From Methylocystis sp. (GTDB lineage: Bacteria > Pseudomonadota > Alphaproteobacteria > Rhizobiales > Beijerinckiaceae): a stretch of DNA of 33,482 nucleotides. This document shows, one piece after another, positions 16,201 through 23,915 of the stretch (its first letter is position 1; each line of letters begins with the position of its first letter). The notes under the pieces were generated by a model, which saw only the letters and a list, made by a program, of their open reading frames with translations, made no database searches and had not been told where the DNA came from. The DNA lies in NCBI GenBank assembly GCA_022843405.1, contig JALHNQ010000038.1, positions 1 through 33,482 on the forward strand. Direction: 5' to 3'. Position numbers and translations under genes: made by a program.

Positions 16201-16729
16201 GTTGGTGCGCGGACCGAACGTCATGATGGGCTATCTCAAGATCGAGAGGCCCGGCGTGGCGGAACCGCCGGAGAACGGATGGCACGACACCGGCGACATT
16301 GTCACGGTCGACGCTGAGGGCTATGTGACGATCAAAGGGCGCGCGAAGCGTTTCGCCAAGATCGGCGGCGAGATGGTCTCGCTTGCGGCGATCGAACTGC
16401 TGGCGGCGGAACTTTGGCCCGACGCCATGTCGGCGGCGGCGACCGAGATCGATCCGCGCAAGGGCGAGAGAATCATTCTCGTCACGCAGCAAAAGGACGC
16501 GACGCGCGCGGATTTTCAAAGCTACGCCAAATCGAAAGGCGCATCCGATCTGATGGTCCCGGCTGAAATCGTGATCGTCGAAGATGTGCCAGTGCTGGGC
16601 TCCGGCAAGCTCGATTTCGCCGCCGTGACCAAAATGGTGCGCGAGCGCGGGCGCTATATTCTGTCCAATCCGCGGCTGCCCAACGGTCTGCACGGACGCA
16701 TCGACGGGAACGCCGCGATATCGGCGTGA
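13271..16729 (+). CDS. aas: LplT-PlsC-Aas fusion: lysophospholipid transporter / acyltransferase / acyl-ACP synthetase
   Basis: A 1152-aa inner-membrane protein that by family imports lysophospholipids and re-acylates them, repairing membrane lipids. Three parts are visible. Residues 1 to about 425 form a major-facilitator transporter like LplT (RRFAPLFWRQFFAAFNDNFL at the start, about twelve helices). A PlsC acyltransferase follows with NHVSFLD (His457, Asp462) and FPEGR (524-528). An AMP-binding ligase domain runs from about 650 to the end, with the P-loop FTSGSEGAPKG (from 793), GYGVTEAAP and the adenylate-binding WHDTGDI. ATG 13271 has GGAAG seven bases upstream; the frame is open to 13154, but that extension crosses the operator and is unlike transporter N-termini. 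In E. coli the transporter is a separate gene; this full fusion is known in alphaproteobacteria. Confidence 0.92.
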   Translation: MTHSLLSSRRFAPLFWRQFFAAFNDNFLKNALVLLILAHMSESGASLVTLAGAAFIAPFFLLSAIGGEFADKYDKARVVRWLSVAEIAVAALSAAGFVFANLPTLFGALILFGVTGALFGPIKYGILPDHLTREELPTGNALVESATFFAILSGTVAGGAALHAGDGAILAAGVMAVAVLALGAAWLIPPTGRADPDLTVDVNVIRSTFKLLRHLHAQPELRRLAIVTSLFWLFGSIAMSLAPSLITQTLHGAEIVVSMHLALFAVGIGAGSGLAAFLLKGKIVLLPSAVGAALVALASADLGVALLLSPTPDAGAALAPEAYFAQPLAWRAAIDFLILAVAGGLMIVPSFAAIQVQSAPQERARTVAAVNVQNAAFMALGGVGVAALQSLSVSFAALLIGVAVVALAASVWIVKRVVASPMQDLLSIIFRAFYRLEAKGLENFDKAGPSPIVALNHVSFLDAAAILAVMPKAPVFAIDREISQKWWVKPFLRFTRAIPLDPANPLGTRALIHAVKDGNPLVIFPEGRLTVTGSLMKVYDGAGLIAEKSGAMIVPVRIDGAEATMFSRLTREQARRRWFPKLTLTALEPVRLTVDDGLKGKARRIAAGAALYQIMSDLLFRTTNVDRTLFEAVVEAARAHGLSRVALEDPVAGQLSYRKLLIGTRALAGKIAMIGNPGDAIGLMLPNANGAGVAFLAVISAGRTPAMINFTAGAANILSGCEAAQAKTILTSRGFIEKARLEKLVAALEEKVAIVYLEDIRARISIADKLGAFQRFKRTVVARKADDMAAILFTSGSEGAPKGVALSHKNMLANAAQAAARIDFGRADKVFNVLPMFHSFGLTVGFTLPIISGVPIYLYPSPLHYRIVPELVYGSNATILFGTDTFLAGYARAAHAYDFRSIRYVVAGAEPVKQSTRDMWMDKFGVRILEGYGVTEAAPVLALNTPMFNKSGTVGRLMPGVEHKLEPVPGVEHGGRLLVRGPNVMMGYLKIERPGVAEPPENGWHDTGDIVTVDAEGYVTIKGRAKRFAKIGGEMVSLAAIELLAAELWPDAMSAAATEIDPRKGERIILVTQQKDATRADFQSYAKSKGASDLMVPAEIVIVEDVPVLGSGKLDFAAVTKMVRERGRYILSNPRLPNGLHGRIDGNAAISA

Positions 16730-16765
16730 ACCAGCAGCCTGTCGGTTGTGAACGTCGAGCGCGGC

Positions 16766-16797
16766 GTTCTTGCCGCCAACTGTTCTTGCCGCCAACT
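16766..16797. repeat. Perfect 16-bp tandem duplication
   Basis: GTTCTTGCCGCCAACT occurs twice back to back (16766-16781 and 16782-16797) between the acyltransferase stop and the EamA start. It looks like a slippage duplication; the repeat ends 33 bases before the next start codon. Confidence 0.9.
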
Positions 16798-16830
16798 CCC
16801 GCTTTTGCGCGTCATGCGCTATAGCGCGCC

Positions 16831-17733
16831 ATGGACCTCGCCCTTCTCGCTCTCTTCGCCTCGCTCGTCACCGCCATCTGCCAGTCGGTCACCGATCTCG
16901 GCACCAAGGCCGCGACGCGAACGGCGGACGATCGCGCCATCCTCGCCACACAATGGGTCGCCGGCGCGCTGCTGCTGACGATCGCGTGTTTCGTCCTCTA
17001 TCCGGCGCTTCTCGTCGCGCCGCGCGAAACGCTCGCCGCGCTGACGAAGCCCGGATTCTGGACTCTGCTCGTCTGGTCGGGCGCGCTCAATGTCGTCGCC
17101 TATGCGCTATACATCCGCGCCTTTCGACTGTCCGACGCATCGCTGGTGGCGCCGCTCGTGCTGCTCACGCCGGTGCTGATGCTCGTCACCTCGCCGATCA
17201 TGACCGGCGAACAGGCGCCGCCGATGGGCGTGTTCGGCGTGCTGTTCACCGTGCTCGGCGTCGGCCTGCTCGACGCCGATCAGGCGAGCGGACGCCGCTT
17301 CAACTTCCATGTCTTCGCGCGGGACAAGGGCGCGCGGATGATGATCGGCACCGCGGTGATCTGGAGCGTCACCGCCAATATCGACAAGCTCGGCGTCAGG
17401 GCGTCGACGCCGCTCGTCTGGATAACGGCGGTGACGATCGTCATCTCGCTTTGCGCCCTGCTCTACTGGGTCGCGGGGCGTCGCGCCGCGCCAAGCCTGT
17501 TTCAGTTGCGCTACGCCATCGGCGCGGGTTCGGCGATGGCCTTCGGCAACACCTTGCAGATGTGGGCGCTGACTATTCTGTTCACCCCTTACGTCATCGC
17601 CATCAAGCGGCTCTCGGCGCTGTTCACCGTGCTCGCGAGCGGACATGTGTTGAAGGAGGAGTCGAGCGGCAGATTGCTCGGCGCGGCGGTAATGCTGATC
17701 GGCGCGATGATGATCGCGCTGGCGCGGGGGTAA
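16831..17733 (+). CDS. EamA-family (DMT superfamily) transporter
   Basis: A 300-aa inner-membrane protein with ten hydrophobic helices in two halves, the EamA/drug-metabolite transporter layout. The N-half includes FWTLLVWSGALNVVAYALYI and ASLVAPLVLLTPVLMLVTSP; the second half ends LLGAAVMLIGAMMIALARG. The substrate is unknown; family members export amino acids, nucleobases or other small metabolites. The ATG at 16831 follows the tandem repeat. It converges with the yoeB gene, whose stop is 4 bases away. Confidence 0.87.
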   Translation: MDLALLALFASLVTAICQSVTDLGTKAATRTADDRAILATQWVAGALLLTIACFVLYPALLVAPRETLAALTKPGFWTLLVWSGALNVVAYALYIRAFRLSDASLVAPLVLLTPVLMLVTSPIMTGEQAPPMGVFGVLFTVLGVGLLDADQASGRRFNFHVFARDKGARMMIGTAVIWSVTANIDKLGVRASTPLVWITAVTIVISLCALLYWVAGRRAAPSLFQLRYAIGAGSAMAFGNTLQMWALTILFTPYVIAIKRLSALFTVLASGHVLKEESSGRLLGAAVMLIGAMMIALARG

Positions 17734-17737
17734 CAAG

Positions 17738-17992
17738 TCAATAATGATACCTGCACTGAGCAATCTGTAACGCGCCGTCCTCCACGCGATAAACGAGGCG
17801 ATGTTCGCGATCGATGCGACGCGACCACCAGCCGCGCAGGTCGCCGCGTAACGGTTCTGGCTTGCCAAGGCCCGCAAAAGGCGTGCGAGTGCATTCCTTG
17901 ATGAGCGCATTGATGCGTTCGAGTGTCTTTTTATCTTGCGCTTGCCAATAGAGATAATCCGCCCAAGCCTGCTCGGAGAAGACGAACTTCAT
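17738..17992 (-). CDS. yoeB: YoeB mRNA interferase toxin
   Basis: An 84-aa ribosome-dependent endoribonuclease toxin. Its length equals that of E. coli YoeB, and the family's catalytic residues fall at identical positions: Glu46 (KPEPLRG), Arg65 (DREHRLVY), and the terminal His83-Tyr84 (CRYHY). The start overlaps the antitoxin stop by four bases (ATGA), so translation is coupled in the standard antitoxin-first order. By these features the toxin looks fully functional. Confidence 0.96.
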   Translation of the reverse strand: MKFVFSEQAWADYLYWQAQDKKTLERINALIKECTRTPFAGLGKPEPLRGDLRGWWSRRIDREHRLVYRVEDGALQIAQCRYHY

Positions 17993-18243
17993 TCGGCAAG
18001 TTTGCGCTCTTTGCCGCGACCGGAGTCGAGTTCTTCAATCGCCTTACGCAGACGGTCGGCATTACGCGGACTCTGCAGGAGGTAGCTGGTCTCCTCATAA
18101 GATGCGAAATCTTCGAGTGAGATCAGCACCGCCGCAGGCTTGCCCTTGTCACGGGTGATGACAATGGGCTCGTGGTCTTCAGCGACGCGATCGAGCGTCG
18201 CGGCGAGATTCTTACGAAGATCGCTGTAAGAGGTTGTGCGCAT
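17989..18243 (-). CDS. yefM: YefM/Phd-family antitoxin
   Basis: An 84-aa antitoxin of the Phd/YefM fold. The N-terminal DNA-binding part reads MRTTSYSDLRKNLAATLDRV and VITRDKGKPAAVLISLEDF, followed by a C-terminal toxin-wrapping helix rich in Arg and Glu. It precedes yoeB with a four-base overlap. A palindrome just upstream of its start is the likely site of autorepression. Confidence 0.95.
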   Translation of the reverse strand: MRTTSYSDLRKNLAATLDRVAEDHEPIVITRDKGKPAAVLISLEDFASYEETSYLLQSPRNADRLRKAIEELDSGRGKERKLAE

Positions 18244-18254
18244 GACTGAAATAT

Positions 18255-18270
18255 GTACGTGAATACGTAC
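18255..18270. promoter_or_regulatory. Palindromic operator candidate of yefM-yoeB
   Basis: GTACGT-GAAT-ACGTAC is a perfect 6+4+6 inverted repeat 12 bases upstream of the yefM start. YefM proteins are known to bind GTAC-centred palindromes (core TGTACA in E. coli). The left arm here is within TGTACG. Confidence 0.6.
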
Positions 18271-18283
18271 TCACGCAAGGCCC

Positions 18284-18511
18284 TCACAACAACTTCAAGA
18301 GCTCTTCTTCCGTCAGCCCGGCCTGCAGAAGGATCATTTTGAGAAGCGGCCGCTTCACGTCGCCGCTGTGGAGAGGCACGACCGTCGTGCGCTTCGTTTC
18401 GGGATGGCGAAAGGTGGCGTGGCTGCCTTTCTGGCGCTGAAGCACAAATCCCGCCTTTTCCAAAGCGCGGGCAAGCTCCTTCGCGGTGATATTGGGTAGC
18501 CGGGGCGGCAT
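18284..18511 (-). CDS. hicA: HicA mRNA interferase toxin
   Basis: A 75-aa toxin of the HicA (YcfA) double-stranded-RNA-binding-fold family, which cleaves mRNA. The signature LARALEKAGFVLQRQKGSHA is complete, with catalytic His31, followed by TTVVPLHSGDVKRPLLKMIL. It starts 6 bases after the hicB stop with a TGAGG ribosome-binding site. The order here is antitoxin first (hicB then hicA), the reverse of the classical E. coli hicAB order but common. Confidence 0.94.
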   Translation of the reverse strand: MPPRLPNITAKELARALEKAGFVLQRQKGSHATFRHPETKRTTVVPLHSGDVKRPLLKMILLQAGLTEEELLKLL

Positions 18512-18517
18512 TCGGCC

Positions 18518-18772
18518 TCAGGCGGCGACGTCGGCGCGGACCATGACGCCGAGTGCGACGATTCCCTCGATCGGAGCCGGCTCGGGAACGGGATCACCAT
18601 TGGCCGTCAGAGTCTCGATATAGACCGCCAAAGCCTCCTCGGCGTTTTGCACGGCGGCTTCGTAAGTCTCGCCCCAGGTCTGGCAACCGGGCAAGGACGG
18701 AAAATAGGCGAGGTAGCCGCCGTCGGTCTCATGGCGCTCGATGACGAGCGGATAGGCGAGGGTCTTGAGCAT
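18518..18772 (-). CDS. hicB: HicB antitoxin
   Basis: An 84-aa protein with the partial RNase-H fold of HicB. It shows YPLVIERHETDGGYLAYFPS followed by LPGCQTWGETYEAAVQNAEE, the family's core, and a short tail. The tail is too short for an obvious C-terminal ribbon-helix-helix or XRE domain. It may therefore rely on another element for operon control. Its start is 96 bases downstream of the lepA stop on the same strand, so read-through from lepA is possible. Confidence 0.93.
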   Translation of the reverse strand: MLKTLAYPLVIERHETDGGYLAYFPSLPGCQTWGETYEAAVQNAEEALAVYIETLTANGDPVPEPAPIEGIVALGVMVRADVAA

Positions 18773-18868
18773 AGAACGTCATATAGCAGGGTCGGCGATT
18801 TCGACCAAAGGCGACAGATGGTTCCGCTACTCGCTCGGCCACTCGCCGCGGCGAGGAGGTCCTGGCGC

Positions 18869-20674
18869 TCACTCCTCCATTTTCAGCGCCGCGATAAACG
18901 CCTCCTGGGGAATTTCGACGCGGCCGAACTGGCGCATCTTCTTCTTGCCTTCCTTTTGCTTCTCCAAAAGCTTGCGCTTGCGGGTCACGTCGCCGCCATA
19001 GCATTTCGCGGTCACGTCCTTGCGGAAGGCGCGCACGGTTTCGCGCGCGATGATCTTGCCGCCGATCGCCGCCTGTATCGGCACCTGGAACATATGCGGC
19101 GGAATGAGCTCTTTGAGCTTCTCACACATCTGCCGGCCGCGCCCTTCGGCGCGCGTGCGATACACCAGCATGGAGAGCGCGTCGACCGGCTCGCTGTTGA
19201 CGAGAATGCTCATCTTGACGAGATCGCCGGCGCGATAGTCGGTGAGCTGATAATCGAAGCTCGCATAGCCTTTCGAGATCGATTTCAAGCGATCGTAGAA
19301 ATCGAACACCACCTCGTTGAGCGGCAGGTCATAGACCGCCATGGCGCGCTTGCCGACGTAGTTGAGATCAACCTGCACGCCGCGCCGATCCTGGCAGAGC
19401 TTTAAGACCGAGCCGAGATAATCGTCGGGCGTCAGGATCGTCGCCCTGATCCAGGGCTCCTTGATCTCTTCGATCTTCACCACATCCGGCATGTCGGCGG
19501 GATTATGCAGCTCGATCTCGTCGCCATTGGTGAGCGTAATCTTGTAGATGACCGACGGCGCCGTCGCGATCAGATCGAGATCGAATTCGCGCTGCAGCCG
19601 CTCCTGAATGATCTCCAAATGCAGCAGGCCGAGAAAGCCGCAGCGGAAGCCAAAGCCAAGCGCGGCGGACGTCTCCATCTCATAGGAGAAGCTCGCGTCG
19701 TTCAAACGCAACTTACCGATCGCCGCGCGCAAATCCTCGAAATCGGCGGCGTCGACGGGAAAGAGCCCGCAAAACACGACGGGCTGCGCCGGTTTGAAGC
19801 CCGGCAGCGCCTCGGCGGTCGGCTTCTTGTCGTCGGTGATCGTGTCGCCGACGCGCGTATCCGCGACCTGCTTGATCTGCGCGGTGATGAAGCCGACCTC
19901 GCCTGGCCCGAGCGAGGCGACATCCTGCATCTTGGGGCGAAAGACGCCGATCTTGTCGACTTCGTAATGGGCGTCCGCCGCCATCATCTTTATCTTCTGG
20001 CCCTTCTTCAGGGTTCCGTCGAAGACGCGCACCAGCACGACGACGCCGAGATAAGCGTCGTACCAGCTGTCGACGAGCAGCGCCTTCAACGGCGCCTTTT
20101 CATCGCCGGAAGGCGGCGGCAGGCGGTTAACGATCGCCTCGAGCACGTCCGGAATGCCGACGCCGGTCTTGGCGGAGATGAGCACGGCCTCCGAGGCGTC
20201 GAGACCGATCACCTCCTCGATCTGCTCCTTGATGCGGTCGGGCTCGGCGGCCGGAAGGTCGATCTTATTGAGGACGGGAACGATCTCATGGCCGGCGTCG
20301 ATCGCCTGATAGACATTGGCGAGCGTCTGCGCCTCGACGCCCTGCGAGGCGTCGACGACGAGCAGCGAGCCTTCGCAGGCCTTGAGAGAGCGGGACACCT
20401 CATAAGCGAAATCGACGTGGCCGGGCGTGTCCATCAGATTGAGGACGTAGTCCTTGCCGTCCCTGGCCGTGTAGTTGAGGCGCACGGTCTGCGCCTTGAT
20501 GGTGATGCCGCGCTCGCGCTCGATATCCATCGAGTCGAGCACCTGTTCGACCATCTCGCGCGCCTTGAGCGTTCCGGTCTCCTGAATGAGCCTGTCGGCG
20601 AGAGTCGATTTGCCGTGATCGATATGTGCGACAATCGAGAAATTGCGGATGTTTTCGATTTTGTGGGCGGTCAT
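18869..20674 (-). CDS. lepA: Elongation factor 4 (LepA GTPase)
   Basis: A ribosome-binding GTPase of 601 residues, the standard length. The G domain has AHIDHGKST (16-24), DTPGHVDF and NKID. EF-G-like domains follow, and then the LepA-specific C-terminal domain, with [20 protein letters not shown] close to the end. It acts on stalled or mis-translocated ribosomes and assists ribosome biogenesis. The start ATG at 20674 gives the standard [21 protein letters not shown]-terminus. Confidence 0.98.
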   Translation of the reverse strand: MTAHKIENIRNFSIVAHIDHGKSTLADRLIQETGTLKAREMVEQVLDSMDIERERGITIKAQTVRLNYTARDGKDYVLNLMDTPGHVDFAYEVSRSLKACEGSLLVVDASQGVEAQTLANVYQAIDAGHEIVPVLNKIDLPAAEPDRIKEQIEEVIGLDASEAVLISAKTGVGIPDVLEAIVNRLPPPSGDEKAPLKALLVDSWYDAYLGVVVLVRVFDGTLKKGQKIKMMAADAHYEVDKIGVFRPKMQDVASLGPGEVGFITAQIKQVADTRVGDTITDDKKPTAEALPGFKPAQPVVFCGLFPVDAADFEDLRAAIGKLRLNDASFSYEMETSAALGFGFRCGFLGLLHLEIIQERLQREFDLDLIATAPSVIYKITLTNGDEIELHNPADMPDVVKIEEIKEPWIRATILTPDDYLGSVLKLCQDRRGVQVDLNYVGKRAMAVYDLPLNEVVFDFYDRLKSISKGYASFDYQLTDYRAGDLVKMSILVNSEPVDALSMLVYRTRAEGRGRQMCEKLKELIPPHMFQVPIQAAIGGKIIARETVRAFRKDVTAKCYGGDVTRKRKLLEKQKEGKKKMRQFGRVEIPQEAFIAALKMEE

Positions 20675-20787
20675 GGGCGCGGGATAGCAGCGCCCGCCCA
20701 GGAAGGAAAGGGCGCGCCCGGGCGACGCAGGCGCCAGCGCCGCGCCCAGCGCCTAGAGCAAGGCGCCGGCAAGCCCGAAATAAGGGC

Positions 20788-21381
20788 CTATTTCTTCTCC
20801 ATCCGCGCCTCGAGCTCCGCTCTGCCGCGGTTGAGCAATTCGATCGCCTTGGGGACGACCCAGCGAATGAAGGCGTCCGCCGCCTTCACGGCGACGCAGC
20901 CGATCTGGATCACCACGTCGACCGTCTTGTCGAACCAGGGCAACGCCGGGCTATCGACAGGAATCTTGCCCCTCACCCAGGCGAGGAGGTTCGTGGTCTG
21001 TTGCGAGACCAGATTCCACAGCACGACGGCGGGATCGGACGATGGCGCGGTGGCGATCGCGTGGCGCAGCCGGACGACCTCGGCCTCGGACTCGTCGATG
21101 CGGCGATTGGCGGCCTCGACCTGCTTGGACGCCTGCAAGGCCTGCGCCGAAGCCACGGACTTCTCCGCGGCGAGACGGTCGCGCTCGGCGGTCATCGCCG
21201 CGAGGCTGTCGCGAAGGTCGTCGCGCTCCTTGGCGTAGGCGTTGGCCTTGGCGACGATTTCGGATTTTTCGAAAATCTGCCGATCGCGCTCCATGCGCGT
21301 CGTTTTCAACTGTTCCTGGAGATTGTTCACTACGGCGCGGGAAACCGTTTCTTCAGGTTGCGACGGAGTATCTTCGGACAT
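20788..21381 (-). CDS. Coiled-coil protein of unknown function
   Basis: A 197-aa soluble-looking protein with no family I recognise. Residues about 15-110 are a continuous charged coiled coil (EQLKTTRMERDRQIFEKSEI to ANRRIDESEAEVVRLRHAIA). The C-terminal part holds a hydrophobic stretch (about 145-180, DKTVDVVIQIGCVAVKAADA) that could pack against a membrane or self-associate. The start at 21381 has an ideal AGGAGG ribosome-binding site five bases upstream. It lies 113 bases before lepA on the same strand. Confidence 0.7.
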   Translation of the reverse strand: MSEDTPSQPEETVSRAVVNNLQEQLKTTRMERDRQIFEKSEIVAKANAYAKERDDLRDSLAAMTAERDRLAAEKSVASAQALQASKQVEAANRRIDESEAEVVRLRHAIATAPSSDPAVVLWNLVSQQTTNLLAWVRGKIPVDSPALPWFDKTVDVVIQIGCVAVKAADAFIRWVVPKAIELLNRGRAELEARMEKK

Positions 21382-21524
21382 GGCCGCCTCCTATGGAGAG
21401 ACATGGCTCGCGAAGGGCGACCGGGTCGCGCGCGAGCACGACGATAATGGCCTCGGTGGCGGTTCGGCCTCAAAATCGCGCGCCAAGCGCGAACATGTTT
21501 AGTGTCAAAAAGCTGATTCGGCAA

Positions 21525-21546
21525 AATCGGCCCTGCGGCGCCGATT
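21525..21546 (-). terminator. Weak intrinsic terminator-like hairpin
   Basis: On the minus strand AATCGGC, an 8-base loop and GCCGATT form a perfect 7-bp stem ending in four T residues. It lies 33 bases beyond the stop of the small membrane protein gene. The T-run is short, so efficiency is doubtful. Confidence 0.35.
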
Positions 21547-21578
21547 ATTGCACGGCGCACTGCCGTGGATTGCCCGGC

Positions 21579-21890
21579 TCAATGCGCGCGGTCGGCCGCC
21601 GATTGCAGTCGCTGCGCGGCCGAAAGGCAGTCGCGCGGCGCCGCCAAACATTTGTCGCGCGCGGCGCCGGCAAGCGCTTCGCCGCCGGCATGAAGGAGCG
21701 ACGCGACGTCCTCGACAAATCCGCCTGACTTCTGTTGCTTTTCATGGCGCGCGACCGCGCTCTGCTTCGCAACCGGCGCATTATCGGCGCGCCACTGCAG
21801 CGCGACGAACACAAGTAGGATGCAGACGACGCATTTAATGAGAAAAACCAAAATCGTTCCCATGTGAGAAGACGGCTGTTCGAAAAGCAT
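21579..21890 (-). CDS. Small membrane-anchored protein, DUF5330-like
   Basis: A 103-aa protein with one N-terminal membrane helix (GTILVFLIKCVVCILLVFVA, residues 11-30) and an external or periplasmic tail. The tail has the pattern ARDKCLAAPRDCLSAAQRL, with two cysteines seven apart. That layout recalls the DUF5330 proteins of Hyphomicrobiales (membrane helix, then Cys-x6-Cys near the end); the assignment is by memory of the pattern only. An in-frame ATG at 21863 would remove the first nine residues. Function unknown; the Cys pair could form a disulfide. Confidence 0.6.
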   Translation of the reverse strand: MLFEQPSSHMGTILVFLIKCVVCILLVFVALQWRADNAPVAKQSAVARHEKQQKSGGFVEDVASLLHAGGEALAGAARDKCLAAPRDCLSAAQRLQSAADRAH

Positions 21891-22011
21891 GTCGCTCTCG
21901 GGTTGAGCCTTGGTAAACGTCGGTCGAATTTTTTTGCATCAAGAATTTCGGCAATAAAAAACAAACCATGTCGGCGCGTCGCCGAATGACTCTTGCGGTT
22001 TTCGCCTCGGC

Positions 22012-22026
22012 TTAGCGCCTGCTTAA
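22012..22026. promoter_or_regulatory. CtrA-like box upstream of the sensor kinase
   Basis: TTAG-N7-TTAA (22012-22015 and 22023-22026), one mismatch from the CtrA consensus, 42 bases upstream of the kinase start. Control by CtrA is inferred. Confidence 0.4.
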
Positions 22027-22067
22027 GGACGCTCCCTTATCTCTTCCAGCGATGAGGAGCCTGCGTC

Positions 22068-23915
22068 TTGAGTAGCTTTGCCGACGACAGCCGATACGAG
22101 TCTTGCGTGAGCGCCGTATTGCATGAGCGGGTGGCCGGACGACCGGTCGAAGAAGCGCGTCATCGCGCGTTTATCGTTGCGCGGCTTGTCGTCGCCGGCT
22201 GCATCCTGCTCTCGGCGCCGCTGTTTGTGGTCATCCAGGGCGCGCCGACGACAAACGAGTCCGCGATCTTCCTTCTTGCGCAGATTCCGCTCATCTCGGT
22301 CGTCGTTCTGTCACGGACGGGAGATTTGCGCATCGCCCGAACCCTCTCCATCGGCGGCTGGCTGGCGATGGCGACGGCCGTCCGTGCGCTTATGCCGGGC
22401 TATGACGCATTTTCGGTGGCGCTGCTGCTCGTCGCGCTGATTGAGTCCGCGCTCACGCCGGAAATTGGCGTGGTGGTCGTCATCGAAGTCGTCGCCATCG
22501 CCGTTCTGGCGCTAATCGCCGGCCAGAATTTGCGGGCGTCCCGCGAATTGTTGACGGAACATGCGGCGGCGGCCGGCTTCCTCGCGGCGACGCTGCTGCT
22601 CTACGTCGCCGCGCTCGTCTTTGGCGCCGTCCGCGTGGAAAAGACCCGCGCCCGCGCCGAAGCGCGCAACGACCAGGAACTCATGCTTTTGACCGGCGCC
22701 GTCGGCGACATACTGCTGCATCTCGATCGAGCCGGCTTCGTCAATGCGGTCATGGGCGAGCGGCATCGCGCCTTTGATCTCAATCGCAGAGATCTGGTCG
22801 GGCGCGAATTCTTTCAGCGCATTCATGTCGCGGATCGGCCGGCCTTTCTGCAGCTCCTTTCCGACGCCTTTGACGGCAAGCCGACGGCGACTCTGACCGT
22901 TCGCGTCCAACTTGGAGTCGCGAGCAATCTTTCCGGCGGATTCGTCGAGCCCGTGTTCGCCTATTTCGAGGCGCGCTTGCGTCGCGCCCCATCCGACGGC
23001 GAGAATGGCGCGCCGGACGCGGTCCTCTGCGCCCTGCGCGACGTCGGCGCCGGACTGGAGGCCGACATCTCGCTCGCCGCTGCGCGCGCCGTGGCCAAGC
23101 GCGCAAGCCCGAGCAATGTGCGCCTGCTCGCCGATGTCAGCCACGAATTGCGCACGCCGCTCAACGCCATTATCGGCTTCTCCCAGATACTGGCGACCAA
23201 CGAGAGTTCGCCGCCCGAGCCCGCCAAGCAGCGCGAATATGCCTCGATCATCAGCGATTCGGGACGCCATCTACTCGAGATCGTCAACTCGATCATGGAC
23301 ATGTCCAGGATCGAATCCGGGGCCATGGATATCGAGCCTGAGTCCTTTGCCCTGCACAGGCTCGCCGATCAATGCTACGACATGATGCGGCTGAAGGCCG
23401 ACCAGTCGGGCGTGAGGCTCGCGCGCGACTATGACGAAGCCCTTGGCGAGATCGTCGCCGACAAGCGCGCCTGCAGGCAGATCATGATCAACCTGCTGTC
23501 CAACGCGGTGAAGTTCACGCCGCGCGGCGGTACGGCGAGGCTGCTGCTTCAGTCCGATGGACATCAGGCGATCATCTCCGTCGCCGACGATGGAATGGGC
23601 ATCGCCTCAACCGACCTCGCGCGACTTGGCGATCCCTTCTTTCAGGCGCGCGCCTCATCTGACCGCCGCCATGAGGGAACCGGCCTCGGCCTTTCCGTTG
23701 TGCGTGGACTGGTGGGACTTCACGACGGTTCGATCACCGTCGAAAGCGGGCCTCGAGCGGGCACGACGGTTATCGTGCGCCTGCCGCTCGACTGCCGCCA
23801 ACGTCGCGGCGCGGCGGGCGGTCCGGCGAGAATTGAAGCGATTGCGCGTCCTGGCGACGCGCCTGCGGCGGGCGCCGTCGTCGCAGAACCAGCAACGGTG
23901 AAGAAAATTGCCTGA
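22068..23915 (+). CDS. Membrane sensor histidine kinase, DivJ/PleC type
   Basis: A 615-aa kinase that by family acts on the single-domain regulator DivK and so on CtrA activity. The N-terminal 195 residues contain about six hydrophobic segments. A PAS-like region follows (about 205-325). The HisKA domain reads DVSHELRTPLNAIIGFSQIL, with phospho-acceptor His359. The ATPase domain has NLLSNAVKFTPRGG, DDGMGI and GTGLGLSVVRG, and the tail is low complexity. The start is TTG 22068, supported by GATGAGGAG nine bases upstream. The HELRTPLNAIIGFS signature is shared by DivJ and PleC; the multi-helix N-terminus and the following PG-binding, DUF1491 and DUF2336 genes favour DivJ. No response regulator is encoded nearby. 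Confidence 0.88.
   Translation: MSSFADDSRYESCVSAVLHERVAGRPVEEARHRAFIVARLVVAGCILLSAPLFVVIQGAPTTNESAIFLLAQIPLISVVVLSRTGDLRIARTLSIGGWLAMATAVRALMPGYDAFSVALLLVALIESALTPEIGVVVVIEVVAIAVLALIAGQNLRASRELLTEHAAAAGFLAATLLLYVAALVFGAVRVEKTRARAEARNDQELMLLTGAVGDILLHLDRAGFVNAVMGERHRAFDLNRRDLVGREFFQRIHVADRPAFLQLLSDAFDGKPTATLTVRVQLGVASNLSGGFVEPVFAYFEARLRRAPSDGENGAPDAVLCALRDVGAGLEADISLAAARAVAKRASPSNVRLLADVSHELRTPLNAIIGFSQILATNESSPPEPAKQREYASIISDSGRHLLEIVNSIMDMSRIESGAMDIEPESFALHRLADQCYDMMRLKADQSGVRLARDYDEALGEIVADKRACRQIMINLLSNAVKFTPRGGTARLLLQSDGHQAIISVADDGMGIASTDLARLGDPFFQARASSDRRHEGTGLGLSVVRGLVGLHDGSITVESGPRAGTTVIVRLPLDCRQRRGAAGGPARIEAIARPGDAPAAGAVVAEPATVKKIA

Noticed and set aside
19505-21238. 577-aa plus-strand frame
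   Set aside because: Antisense to lepA and the coiled-coil gene, both better supported; no domain visible.
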